This document shows, one piece after another, positions 40,467 through 52,654 of a DNA stretch of 64,000 bases (positions are counted from its first letter, which is position 1; each line of letters starts with the position of its first letter). A program made the translations under genes and the position numbers. The DNA comes from Plasmopara viticola (lineage: Eukaryota; Oomycota; Peronosporomycetes; Peronosporales; Peronosporaceae): contig MBPM02000042.1 in the NCBI GenBank assembly GCA_001695595.3, positions 248,001 through 312,000 on the forward strand, read 5' to 3'. The notes beneath the pieces are model-generated. The model was not told where the DNA came from, ran no database searches, and was given only the letters and a program-made list of their open reading frames with translations.

Positions 40467-42331
40467 TCAGAGCATCAAGGTTGATCTTTGTATTAGCCGC
40501 ATCGGCATTATTGTTGAAACCAACAGGCTTATTGCGCCGTCTTCCATCGTGTCCCGTCTGTCCACAGTTTTTGCATCGTCTTTGTGGTCAAAGGGACGCC
40601 ACATCAACCTCAAATTTCGATATTTGCGCTTAGTCGATCCTGGGGGACATCCACGACCTCGTGCATTTGTGAGATTGAAAACATTTTCATCCGGGACGGT
40701 TACTGAATGCTCAAGGATCACCCTATTGTGATATATGGAGCCCCCGTCATATTGTTTGAGATTCCGTTTTAGCGTTTTGCGGATTGATGGTGGTGGTGGT
40801 GATTCGGCTCTCGTCTCCCGAGAAGGTTAAATGAGCCACCACCAAAACGAATCGAAATTAGGCCTCTAGCTGGTATTGCGGCTGCTCTTGATTTCACTTC
40901 GTGCTTGCATGGATGACGAAAGTTCGAGACAAACATACTTTGGCAGCCTTCCTTATCGTCCCTAGCTCTGTATTGACTGAAGGCTAATTTCAGCGCAGCT
41001 TCCTCATTGCCCCGTGAAGACATGGCCAAACTGCATATCTGCGTTTGCGCTCTTTCGTGCATTTTGCAGCCTGATGGCAGTGGCCATCGCAGGCCAGCCG
41101 TCAAGCTATAGTCATCAATCACCCTTTGGTATTGTAATCTACTTCTTCAACGCAGAGTGTGCGCTCTCCACTCGTGAAGTTGTTGTATGGCCAAAATGCA
41201 GTTTGCTGCGCAAAGACAAGTTTCTCCTTGTACGCAAGCCCGGCCTCATCAAGATATGTCGCGGAAAGGTCTCTCGCACCTCGGCAAGCCGACGATGATA
41301 TATGTCAGACGTCGGAGATACCACTTACAAATTCCATTGGCTCGTGAGCTCCTGGAGTGCCTGCATTGATTTAAATGTCCTGCGCTGCCTGGCAAGGATG
41401 GCTTTGCTGATATGCCAGCAACAAAATAGGATATTAGACGCGGGAAATACTTCGTCAAGAGCATTCGTGAAAGCTCATTCCCTGTCGGGTACAAAAGTCA
41501 ATGGAGACACCAGGAAGTCCACGAATGTCTGCTTTAGGAGCGTTTTTGCCCAAAGGTAGTCCTCGTCTCTTCCTCCGACGATGAGTATGTAAGAAAATGT
41601 GAAAGTTTGGTTTGTCGAGCCGACTCCTACCACGTGCGAAAGAGGAACTCCAAAACGGTTTGTTTTATATATGGAGTCCAACAACCATACTTTCCCAGCG
41701 CTAACTTTGCAGCATCTTTTTGCTGACGGAGAATCAATAAACTGATGTGTAACTCGCCGTTCAGCGTCAAGCTACGTACAGTATGGACCACAAAGATTTG
41801 CTAATTCAAGACCATCAAGAAGAGTAGCCAGCGGTGTTCTACCACGTTTCAAATGCCTACGTTCCGCGTCGCGAATGTTGTAAACATCACGAGGTGTAAT
41901 CGTGACGTTACTATCGCGCATTAGTGCGACAATACGTATAGGAGCCAGTCTCAACCGACAGTAGTTTAAAATTTGTTGCCGCTTAACAAATTCAAGGGCC
42001 CGACCTTGCGGATGCACGGCAGCATCCACGAAAGGCTTGTGACCCAATGAACTAAATCTCCTTGTCCTTGCAATTTGCGAGTTATCATTGTAGACTGACA
42101 GCCTCTTCCGCAGCTTCCACGTACGCGTTTACGCTGCTGCTGCGGCTTGGAAGTTGGAATCTCCGCACACGAGAATTTAAGGCATATAGCTTTGATGTCA
42201 CCGTCCGATCGGTGTCCAACTCTCCTTGTTGTTTTACACTTGAATATGAAGCCCTTATTTAGCGATTGAAGGAATACCGCCAAGCGATTTAATGACGCGT
42301 AAGTAGTATCAACGATAGATCGTTGACTCAT
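40467..42331 (-). pseudogene. MULE (Mutator-like) transposase, decayed
   Basis: Minus-strand order from 42331: an N-terminal FAR1-like DNA-binding region, then TPRDVYNIRDAERRHLKRGR and TPLATLLDGL, a stop codon at 41772, then VTHQFI, LLDSIYKTNRFGVPL (first catalytic Asp) and VVGVGSTNQTF, PDRE followed by a stop (41475), FPASNILFCCWHISKAILA after it, and HFGHTTTSRVESAHSALKK. A SWIM-type zinc finger remnant (CQSMF...HPCKH) is near 40900-40950. A basic RGRGCPPGSTKRK region near 40640 marks the C-terminus. At least three in-frame stops make it inactive. I did not find its terminal inverted repeats by eye. Confidence 0.85.
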
Positions 42332-42679
42332 AGTTGAAGGAATGGAAAAAGGTGAAAGGAGGCAAAGTCTTTTTGCATTGCGATCCTACATAACATTCAA
42401 AGCCAATGGTGTCAGCCAAGGGGGCTGATTAGCGGCTCCCTATATCAATATGCTAGACCAACGGTGCTAGATTTGTGACTAATAATTCTTCTTACTATTC
42501 AAAACACTAGAAGTATATCGTATATTTACAACGTATCGGTAGTGCAGTTGTTAAAAAAATTAATAGGCGAAATATTAAAGAACCATGCAGACATCATACG
42601 TATCCGGATACATCTAGGTATACTATCCATTCGCGTAGCACATCCATCCATCAATCCGTGGCATCGTCTTCTCCAGATC
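42332..42679. other. Intergenic region upstream of the MBOAT gene
   Basis: Short region between the 5' end of the MULE remnant and the MBOAT start codon. The reading frame of the next gene stays open upstream to a GTG at 42542, but the first ATG is at 42680. It should hold the MBOAT promoter; no element was recognised. Confidence 0.5.
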
Positions 42680-44462
42680 ATGGACCGCGTCGTGGATCTC
42701 GTCGAGCATCTGCAGCCGTACGCAGAGCTTGCTACGTTTCTGGACTTTACTTTTCTCCACGGTTACGTAGACAAGTGGTCCGTGTCCCTTGGGTTGGGCA
42801 GTGACCAGCTATGCTATGTCCTGTGCCTCTTTGCCACTTACCCGCTAGCTGTCGTGTACAAACTTCTACCTCACGCCAGTCTCAAGCACATCTTTGACGT
42901 TGTATTGGGTGTGTGCATAGCCCAATTTGTGTTGGGACCAGGATGGGTCCACTCGTTTATCTCGAGTTTGCTAACGTACTTGATTGTCAAGTTTGGGCCG
43001 CGTAAGTACGCGCCCGGCATGGTGTTTCTATTCAACATGCTCTACATGTCAGCATCGCATATCTATCGTCTATATGTCGACTACATGGGCTGGACACTTG
43101 ACTTTACGGGTCCACAGATGTTGCTAGTGATTAAACTTACGAGCTTTGCGTACAATTATTACGATGGCGCAGTGGACAAGACCTTTAAGAATAGAGGCGC
43201 GGACATGTCTCCAGGCAAGAGAAAAGTGTACGAAGGCCGCCAAAAACTTGCTATTACGGAACTTCCGTCTCTGCTCGAGTTTTTTGGGTACGTTTACAGC
43301 TTCACCACGTTCCTGGCCGGTCCAGCGTTCGAAATTCGCGAGTATCTGGACGTCACTAGTGGTAAAAAATTCCTCGTGAATGGTCGAGTGAAGCAGCCGT
43401 CGAGTGTTCTGGCGGCCTTCTCCAAGTTCCTTGTTGGATCAGTTTTGATGGCGGCGTTCGCAGTGTACGCACCCATGTACCCATTATCGAATTTGCACGA
43501 CCCAAAAATTGCGGCACTCCCATTACTGTACCAACTTCGTGACTTATATCTTACACTTGTGTTTTGTAAAGTAAAGTACTATTCTGCTTGGAAGGTAAAT
43601 GCCTGTCATTATACCTTATAAAAAAGAGTATTTACTATATTCTGTGCACAGGTGGCTGAAGGTGCGACGGTCCTGTGCGGCTTTGGCTTTGAAGGCTTCA
43701 ACAAGGATGGGTCCAGCCGGGGCTGGAACGGTGTGAGCAACATGGATATCCTTGGCTTTGAGTTTTCGCAGAGTATCCGTGCTGCCTCACGTGCGTGGAA
43801 CAAGGGTACGCAGAACTGGCTCGAGCGCTACGTTTATACGCGCACGGGCAATTCGCTGATTGCCACGTACTTTATCTCGGCCTTTTGGCATGGCTTCTAC
43901 CCGGGATACGTGGAACTGGGTACGCAGAACTGGCTCGAGCGCTACGTTTATACGCGCACGGGCAATTCGCTGATTGCCACGTACTTTATCTCGGCCTTTT
44001 GGCATGGCTTCTACCCGGGATACTACTTTTTTTTCATGAGCTGTACGTCTTTGCTGAAAAGTAGAGGTAATAAGGTCTGATTGTACAGTTTTTCATGTGC
44101 TGTTTAGTGCCACTGGCCACGGCGGTGAATCGGCTGGCGTTCAAGCGTCTTCGTCCACGATTCATTGAGGCCGATGGATCATTTGGGTTCAAAAAGAAAA
44201 TCTATGATTTCTTTAGCTACCTGTTGACGCTTGTTGCCATGCACTACTTTGTCATGCCATTCCAGGTATGTCGTACCTACTGTTATTTAGCGGTACCTTT
44301 GTTTTATTATAATTATTGTTTCCTGATCGGCAGGCCATGTCGTGGGAGAATTCGCTTGCGGCGTTAAAGAATGTGCACTTTGCTGGCCACATTGCAGCCG
44401 TTGTGCTGTACATCGTGTTCTCCTGCATCCCGGTGCCAAAGCCCATGAAAAAGATTGAATAG
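42680..44462 (+). CDS. MBOAT-family lysophospholipid acyltransferase with duplicated catalytic motif
   Basis: Multi-pass ER membrane enzyme expected to transfer an acyl chain from acyl-CoA to a lysophospholipid (LPCAT3/MBOAT1-2-like). Four exons: 42680-43594, 43652-44042, 44108-44265 and 44334-44462; introns of 57, 65 and 68 nt are all GT-AG, giving 530 aa. Landmarks are FLAGPAFEIREYL, KYYSAWKVAEGA, GFGFEGF, WNGVSNMDI, and the active-site motif SAFWHGFYPGYY with its histidine. In exon 2 the 106-bp segment 43804-43909 is repeated exactly at 43918-44023 (period 114 bp), so 38 residues including SAFWHGFYPGY occur twice in frame. Family members have one copy. The protein ends KKIE, which fits a KKxx ER-retrieval signal. 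It is tail-to-tail with the Maf-like gene. Confidence 0.9.
43804..44023 (+). repeat. Exact in-frame tandem duplication inside the MBOAT gene
   Basis: 43804-43909 and 43918-44023 are identical over 106 bp and separated by 8 bp (period 114 bp, 38 codons). CGTGGAAC precedes the repeated block in both positions, with a 1-nt offset, which is suggestive of microhomology at the breakpoint. Identity at all codon positions means the duplication is very recent or an assembly artefact. Confidence 0.95.
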
Positions 44463-44614
44463 ATACATCGCGCGAGGCTGAGTTTATAGCCTTAATAGCA
44501 ATTAATATGCCCAATTAGCCATTTTGTAGCTGCTTTAAAGCTGTAGCGAGACGAAGAAATGAACAACGCAATAGCATGTCGGTAGAGTATTACGAGGATT
44601 ACGCTTAAAGCGGT

Positions 44615-45498
44615 TTAAAGCTTATTGCGAGAAACGAGGTCCTTCACTTCGTGGCAAAAGCGTTGCACCGGAAAGCCAACAACATTATTGGTACAGCCGT
44701 GAACTTCTCGTACAAAACACCGCGCACGACCTACGATAGAAAGACGTTTCATGAGATCCTCACCACACCGAAGACTATCGTGGCACTTGCCTTGCAGACC
44801 ATAAGCTCCTGCCTTGTCCATCGGCTCTCCCGTTGCAATGTAAGCTACACACAAGCATATTGCGATATTGCAATATTGCGATAGTGCAATATCAAAGTAT
44901 CAGCAAAACGGCCAAAGTGCACAACTTTTCAAGTGTCGTACCGCGAATATCTTCCGGCTCTAGCCGATCAAAGACCAGACTCGTCTTTTCGAAGAATAAG
45001 TGTGGATTGTCAACGCCTCTTTTGGTAGTAAGCAATGCCACACCAGACAAGACCTCATGAAGACGATCTGATAATTTACTCAACGTGTTGAAAGCATCGT
45101 CCTCGTCCTTGGGCTTTTCGAGAATTACGCCGTCGAGCACCACGACAGTGTCACATCCAATCACAAAGATCGGACGCTTATCATCACTATGACTGTCTTT
45201 GGATACGCGGTGTAGCACTTCAAGCGCCTTCTGCTTTGCATTTTCAATCACGTAAAGGCTGGGCGTCGAGAATTGCTCTTTGGGTAGATTTTCCTCGAAA
45301 GTGGACGGGATCACCTCGAATGTAAGACCCTGATATTACAGCGAGAGCATAGATAGGATGAGAATTGTGATCACGTCATAATGAAAAGGTCCTTCAAGAT
45401 AAGCATACGCAATCCTGCAAAAGCTCCAAGCGGCGCGGACTCTGCGATGCGAGAATGACACGGTGATTGCGAAGATGGTTTGATAAGGTTGACAACAT
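44615..45498 (-). CDS. Maf-like nucleotide pyrophosphatase (Maf/ASMTL N-domain family)
   Basis: Predicted house-cleaning NTP pyrophosphatase that hydrolyses dTTP/UTP or modified nucleotides to monophosphates. Exons: 45409-45498, 44942-45329, 44791-44844 and 44615-44730, giving 215 aa. Motifs: [13 protein letters not shown] (phosphate-binding SxRR), VIGCDTVVV with the catalytic Asp, [23 protein letters not shown] and NNVVGFP. Introns of 79 and 97 nt are GT-AG. The last, 44731-44790, is 60 nt with a GC donor (AAG|GCAAGT) and TAG acceptor; removing it restores the family spacing, but it has no stop and keeps frame, so a 235-aa form is possible. In-frame ATGs at 45552 and 45549 could lengthen the N-terminus by 18 residues; 45498 fits the usual Maf start better. 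It is tail-to-tail with the MBOAT gene, 152 bp between stops. Confidence 0.88.
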
Positions 45499-45552
45499 AT
45501 CGACTTCCTTCTGATCACTGAGGTACAACAGCGGCCAATGATATTGCATCAT

Positions 45553-47186
45553 TTAGGTACTATTTATTGATAATAGTACACCATCTCCTACTAAGCAGTC
45601 CATGTACTGCTACAAAACATCACTTGACTTTTATGGTGCATCATCTGCTAGTGTGAAACATACCAGATTCATGTAATCCATTGGTCATATTTCTCCTTCG
45701 CAGACATCATCGAGGTGACTTGTGTCGATTCTTAAACGCCCGAACGACACCGCTTATACCCGCCGACCTTGTCATCCGCATCTAGTGCACCTTCAGGACT
45801 CTATACAGGCAACATTTCTAGGCCACGAGCTAAACTCACAGTGTCCGAATGTCACGCGGAATATAAGCTAAAGTGCGCTGAGCCATCGGTCAATGATTGG
45901 GACTAACTTATCGCTAGTGCAAGATGTTGGTAGCTATACGATCGAGAGATTCAGATTCAGTACCTTTAACTACAAAATGAGGCATTTCGGTCAGTTGACG
46001 TTCATTTTACCCGACTATCACACAACTTTAAGTGCGAATTGGCAGGGCATTCACACTTTGGACGTGATTGCTCGCCCACTTAAGTCGCCTATTTGTCTGT
46101 ATAAGGGTCCTGTGGCCATCAAGCAAGGTATAGGCATGAAACTAATCACTTGTTTCACAGCGTCCCTTTATTCGCTCGTAGGGAACCCTCCCTAACCGCG
46201 CGTCGAACTCCCTGTTCAAATTGAGCGCGCCTTAAGCATTATGGACAGCATAGACCCAACAGCATTGGCACTGGAGAGCGAGAAAAAAGAATGCTTCTTC
46301 TGACGAGTTTCAAGATTTGCTCGTTAGCCTATGGCTCTACCTTCAAGCTGACTCCCCTTTCATTCCAGTGACTGCTGCGGAAGAAGTGTTCTTGGAGCAT
46401 TGTAGGCCATTAATCAGGCCGGACATCCAATTTATAGATTCCCATGAAGCTTCTTGCTCTATCCCAGCCAAATTCTTGGGCACAAATCATATATTTAAAA
46501 TTATATGTAGTTGCAAATGAACCTTATGCTCTCGCGCCTCGTCGAAGTCATTCATTGACTTATAGACCACTGGAGAAATGATACCTTACCCACTTCACAA
46601 AACCAAAATATTGTGGTGGCTGTGCGCGAGAATGCACTCGGCGTATTGATAATGCTCGCCCACTTTAATAAAAGGCTCCCACACCCACCTGATCCGGGTC
46701 ATTATACATAGATTCACAGGGAAGTATGCATCGTTTTAAAATTACAAGGCTCTTTCGACTATGACCTTGGATGGTACAATGAAGCACAAGCGTGTTTTTG
46801 CCAAAAAACGGCAGCAACTGCATTTTTTAGTAGATTTTAAGCGATAAATGGTATCAGAGGCCTACATTATATGTTTCAATTATCCTTTCCTTTCCATAAA
46901 TGCATTTTTTGAAGCCCTGGCTCTAAGTCTAAAATTTCGGCTTGTTTCGCGCTGTGAAAAGGCTGATGTAAGTAAGTCGCTCGGCTTTTCCTTTGCATTT
47001 GACTTAAAGTTAGCCTAGTGGCACAACTTACAGGTGCGCACATATGTTCATACCCGCTAATTCAGCGTGGATCTCCAAACGTGGGTGCTAATTTTGCCAC
47101 ATTCCGTTTACACATAAGCTGAGTGCTACAGAGGTAACATCACCGGAAAATCATTCACGAGAGATCATGAAACGTGATAGGTCATT
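45553..47186. other. Gene-poor stretch
   Basis: No gene identified. Plus-strand frames at 45893-46195 and 46317-46520, with a connecting segment in another frame, have some protein character but no recognised motif; they may be an old unassigned transposon. Confidence 0.35.
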
Positions 47187-47620
47187 TTAATTAGTGCTGT
47201 TGCACAATGGCCCGACTTTCGCCGAGAACCGATGTAGCCTCGCGCCAACAAATTTATACTCAAGCTTAAAGCTCTCTCTTCCCCGAACTTTGAGCAGAGC
47301 TTCACACATATTGCCTCGCGTATACGCGCCATAAATTATATCGGATGCGGACCAGGTCACAGTTGCGATATGAGCTAGCTCACACCGGGTGACGCGATAA
47401 CGCATTAGCTATCGCGAATTGATCTATAAATCATTTTTCATCTCGAAGTAATACTGTGCAGGACCGAAGAGCACGTGGATCTTGCACTGCGAGAGATAAG
47501 GCAATCATGTCACAATGCGTAGTGACACATGATCTGTATCGCTCAATCCTTGCCGTTGTAGCTGGTCATCGACATGGGCATTTACCATCGCAGATATCGC
47601 TTTGCAAAGCTCAAACTAGT
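47187..47620 (+). repeat. Dispersed repeat family, copy B
   Basis: Collinear with 63340-63860. The best-conserved parts are 47305-47345 against 63530-63575 (CACAT, GCGTATACGCGCCA, TTATA) and 47505-47545 against 63715-63755 (GCGTRGTGACRCATRATCTGTATCG, with R for purine). Copy A at 165-260 is an inverted partial copy. On the minus strand a frame running through the motif reads IIYGAYTRGNMCEAL, against IICGTYAQEIMCVAL at the 63 kb copy, suggesting a decayed coding element. Confidence 0.5.
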
Positions 47621-50600
47621 TTCTCTTGGCAGCTTTGAGTTTTTTATACTCGAACGTGATCATCTAACTTGCCGTGCAGTGCTACAAAACATTTCGTTAG
47701 GCCAGGACTGGTGTGTGTAATAGGTTTTCTTGCTCTTGACAAATGCTCCATGGCGCTGGACTTCGCATACAACTATGTGTCCATCTTAAGGAGTTTCGGC
47801 AATGACTTGCTTTTTAGCCGAGCTATACTAGCCATTAAACAATGGTCTTGACCTTAACAACAGCTATACGGCTAGCATACATTTTTACTGTATCGTCTCG
47901 ATATGCGCATGGTTTGAAAAGGGAAATGCTGCGAGAAATAAACCAGCGTCATATAATAAAACTTAAAGCGCAGACAGAGGTAAGAGATAAAAATGTAGCC
48001 TAGCAGGGATATCTTGGGATCTGCAAAGCCATTTACTTCTTGATATTCTCTCTGGATACGACGATAAGCTCATGAGAAAAGAAGCAAAAATTGAACCAGT
48101 TACGCGATCTTTTTTTCGCCGAGATGGACCCAAACTGAAGGCTAATTAGAATGAAGTCTAAAAATATAGCTGCAATGAAGAATGTATGAAACAAATTAAG
48201 TTTCGCGTAAAACTAAGCTCATACAGTTTTTGGGCTTGGTTGTGTTGCTTAAATGTATGGTTCGCACCGGAGTGATTGCGAGACATTAAATACTGCGTTA
48301 TTCGAGTGCGGTTGATATAAGGAAACCTCTAAATTATTAGCGCCATCGTCGATCTACCTTATAATGATGCACCAGTTTCTTGCTGTAATTGAGCTAAACC
48401 TTTTCGTCTTCATAGAGCTTACAGCAAAGTTCCATCATCAAAAAATTTAAACTGTGCACTATTTTGGAAAGTGGCTCTCGCAAAACTTGCAGCACCCCAA
48501 TTACACACTTCGTTTCCAACCACTGCTTTCCGAAGGGGAAGGGACAAGGGGTTGCGAAGAACGTCACTTTATGTACCCGTCGGCCGTGGATACACATCTC
48601 TGGTAGTTCCTTGACTTGATGGCGCTCGTTAATCTAGCTGCGATAAGCTTGCATTCTCGATCGAAATTTTCAGCGCAAAGATTTCGGCTCTCGTATCACC
48701 GCTAACCCGCTTTCATTATTCAATTTGTTCCGCTATATCCTGATGGATATTTGCGTCATCGTCGCTGAGTACTCAGCTCATGTTGCTCAAGCATGTGGTC
48801 CGCGATGTGCTAGAATCATTTTGACAAAAACAATCACAACAAAGTTACTTTCTCATTTGTTATGATACCATTTGCTGCATGGCTAAACAAGCTAAAATCA
48901 TGCAATTCTTAATCGTACGTGACCATCTGTCGACTAAAAGGTAAGCTTTGTCAAAACCGAAAACGTCTTTCAAAATTGATGCCAGAAATATAATTTACCC
49001 TGTTTTCGACTTCGACAATAAGTGACGTCATATTTTACAAAATGAAAAGATTTGGGCCTCAGTTTTCTGCTAAGTTATCGCACGATGCTGAGAAAAATGG
49101 CCACGTTGGTAGACAGAAGAACTTCGTTGATTTTTTGAAAAAGACGCCATTCGTCAAAAGCGCGTGAAGAATCAGCCATCTCGAAGACGGAGCCCGATCG
49201 CATGTATACACTTTGCGTATATTTCTAGCAACGCTTATTACGCTTTCCAAAGGATACATGTGAGGCTTTAGGCAGAATTTATGATACTATGGGCTTTGTT
49301 TTATCTTTCGGGAACATAGCGACCTAGTCAAGTTTAAACTTAAGTCCACAAGCGCGTTGGTATGTTCTTGACTTCATTACTTTATATAGTCACAGTGTCA
49401 TCAGCAACACTATCGCACATAAAAGCAATATAATTGGGTACTTTAGCACTTATTAAACCAGTGGTGGCTAAGAAATCTGAATGAAAAAAATGATCTATAA
49501 AAATAAACAACGTAGATTGACATTACTCACCGAAAAGGACAAAATGCACGCAGATGGGGCTGGTAGCTTGATCAAAGAAGCATCTCCTTTTTTGATGAAA
49601 CGGCAGACGTTTATTCATGAAACGCTGAATTGGTAAAAAGCTGTGACCACGTCACCTATCAATATACAAGCTAAAATGCATTAATATTAGCTCTTATGCG
49701 TTTAAGTGTCCCCTGTATTATGGTATTGTAGTGAGTGTAATTTGACTACCCTAAGCGTAGATAGATGACCTTTTAAGCATGAGATTAAATAAAAAACGTG
49801 GACTTCAAGCTACTAACACTTGCTTGCTTTGTTTGTGATCATTAAACGAAGTGATCTTTTCTGGCCACTAGCCAGACATATGTAAGTTTCTTGCTCTTTT
49901 TGTTTTTTTGTCCAGAATTTTAAGTTTCTCAAGCAGACCTGTGATGTCATAGATAGGCTACCTGGCAAGGCCGAGCTTGTCCCACTCTAACAGTCAGAGC
50001 TTTTTGCAAATTGTGTGGATTTGATTGAGACATTCGTATCCTTTGTATTTCTCGTTTAAAAGAGCGAGGGCAAGCTTTATCAAAAGTCGACTATTCTCCG
50101 ATGTCTAAATTCATACTCTCTATACAAATGTCGATAGCAAACGTTTTGATTGGCCTGGTGCTCTGACAGGGCAGATAACGATCGTTACTTAGGAGATTAA
50201 CCGAATCAATTGTACTTTTTTGAGTGCTGTTTTGACACCTCAATGTCAAAATTGCTCACGACCTTGGTAACGCCACAAACGATTTGTTAGTTAAAGTCTT
50301 AAAGGCTCTTGGCATTTTAATGCCCTCGGTTTGCTGCTCATTTTTTGACGATAGAGCGAGTGGTATTCTGTTGGTTGCGATCAAAAGATCAGTCATGTCC
50401 AATTGTGCGTCATTGTGGGCTGGGACCCAATCTTTTATGGCGTGAAGCCTCATACACCGTGAACCCCCAGGCGATTGTAAAGTCTGAATAGGCCATTAAG
50501 CCAGGGGGTGACTGCATAGTCTAGGCAGGTAACGTATCCCTGGTAATTATATATTCGACCTTAAATGTTGAGTTTGGCGCGCAGAGAAGCACGTATACCA

Positions 50601-52654
50601 CTAATCAGTGCTCATCGGACACCAAAATTGCTGTTAAAATAGAATACGTAATTGGCCATCGGCCAATGCAAACATAACTACTACGCATGAAGGACATGTA
50701 AGTGAAAAAGCAGTGCCTGTTGAAGATAGCCCTAGCTGTAAGTCGTGAATGACTTGTTTGACTCTCGTAAAAAAGGGGGCACACAGAGAAGCACGCTAGC
50801 CACTAGGCAATGCTTGCATGAGACAGCACTTGGTGCATACCGAGAACAGCTGGTTTGCTTTCAGCCAAGACTTGGTAGCGTTCCAATTCAGAGTAGCACT
50901 GAGCCTTTCTCGTCGCGAGCAGCTTTCTTGCATACATCAAAAAGCTTGCTGGCTCTGGGCCAAGGCGTAACGAGCGAGGTCCTGACAGCGCACGCGGAGT
51001 GGCTAATTACGTTTTGAGCAACGCTTGTCGTGAAAAGCGTTTGCTGCATAATCGTTGACAAAGTTTTACGGTTGGAACTCTGCGCATGTAGCAGATACGC
51101 TACCAAGCAGTCCTCGTAGTGATCAATACTTTCTGCCTACTACGCAATGTATGGTTAGATATGGGCTAGAAATGGCGATTGAGGCCCCTAACATGACAAC
51201 AAAAGCCACTAAGCTATGCTCGTTGTGAACAGCATTTGCTTAGTGTCATGCGTTATTAGTCGCTCCAAAGTCGAGACGTCGAGGGTGTGGCATGTCAAGC
51301 AGCATAAATTTAAATCAGATGGAGATTCGATTTGCACATTTCTAAGCTGGACTTAAATGTGGACATCTGTGTACAACCGTGAAGACGCATGTACAGGTCA
51401 AAGAAGCTCTGAGATCGTCGCTATAAGGCGACGATAAGACAATGACGCATGCAGCTCTTTGAACAGTGTTTGTTGACTCAGTTTGGACGCTTGTAGACCC
51501 GTCTGTGCTAGCAGTAGCTCTTATCTATGCAATGTTGCAAGTGATGAATGAGGAAGATCAAGGTAGTGACAGACTTCAAGTCTACAGCCACTTTAAGATC
51601 TCGGATTGTACTGTATGAAATGACCGTGCCAAAGCTTGATGGAAATTTTGAGGTCAACGAGCTAGCGGGAATGATGATCATTAGATCGTCAAAAGCGATC
51701 AGCTTTGCATCATCTCTTAATGATCGGGCCGTAAAAAATAGCGCGGTAACATATACGCAAACACTGAGTCAGCGAATTCTAAAGATATATCGGGTTCATG
51801 TCACCCTTTAATTAAGGATCACCAGAATGTGGTAGCAGGAGACGCACCCTCGACGAGGCCACCATCTTGTCTTGTACCACATGAAAAAAATGATTTCAGC
51901 AGTCAGACACTGAGTAGCACAGAAAAGATATTTTCAATGGAGCAACTTGGAGATATAAATGCGTATTATTTTGCGTGAAAAAACTAGTTGGAAAAATGCT
52001 CGGAATAGCAAGCTATTCACTCCGAATCGACGTTATGTTTCAACATGCATCGCACACGAATGTAATAAGCTCAATGCGGCCATCGTTCCGACAAAGTTGC
52101 CAATTATGTACTGCAAAACAACTTGGCGGGAAGAAATGTGTACAATGCACTCGACTTGGTCGATATATATTAGTAATGGCTCATGCGGGCGAGTGGAATC
52201 TTATTGACCATGATCAGCATTTTCTAGCTGCAACCACTAAGAGTGGCTACTTATGCATAAGTAGTCTTAACCATGCTTACGGCATACAATCTACTAGTTA
52301 CGCAATTGTTCAGACCTCATAGAGCGTATGCACAGACTTACTCCATAATATGTCAATAGTTGTGCAAAGTAGCGGAAGACAAACGCATATTTCCAAACTT
52401 TCCAGGAGCAGTCTTCAAGTGCTTAAGCACAAGTATACTTTACGCCATTGCGATTATATTCATCTTTGGGATATCCTCTATTAGCTTATGAGCTTTTAAG
52501 CATGGCCCTCGGAAAGAACCCGCGAAGATCAAGGCCATTGTACATCGGCCATTTTGGCCAACCAGAAACACTCGAAAGGTCCAACAAGATCGGGCAAACT
52601 TCTACTATTATTTTCTCTTGATGCGACAAGATATATGAAGCTTTTATTAGTTTG
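47621..52654. other. Gene-poor AT-rich stretch
   Basis: About 5 kb without a recognisable gene. Between about 50590 and 51540 short motifs recur at irregular spacing (GAGAAGCACG; GCAATG followed by TTG; variants of TCGTTGTGAACAGCATTTGCTTA), which suggests a decayed internally repetitive element. No RNA gene is seen. Confidence 0.4.

Noticed and set aside
40303..40731. 142-codon plus-strand frame as a possible gene
   Set aside because: Lies antisense to the C-terminal part of the decayed MULE transposase, whose RGRGCPPGS block explains the region better.
44861..44895. GCGATATT/GCAATATT micro-repeats as a possible regulatory element
   Set aside because: They lie inside a predicted intron of the Maf gene and are a short low-complexity run with no further support.
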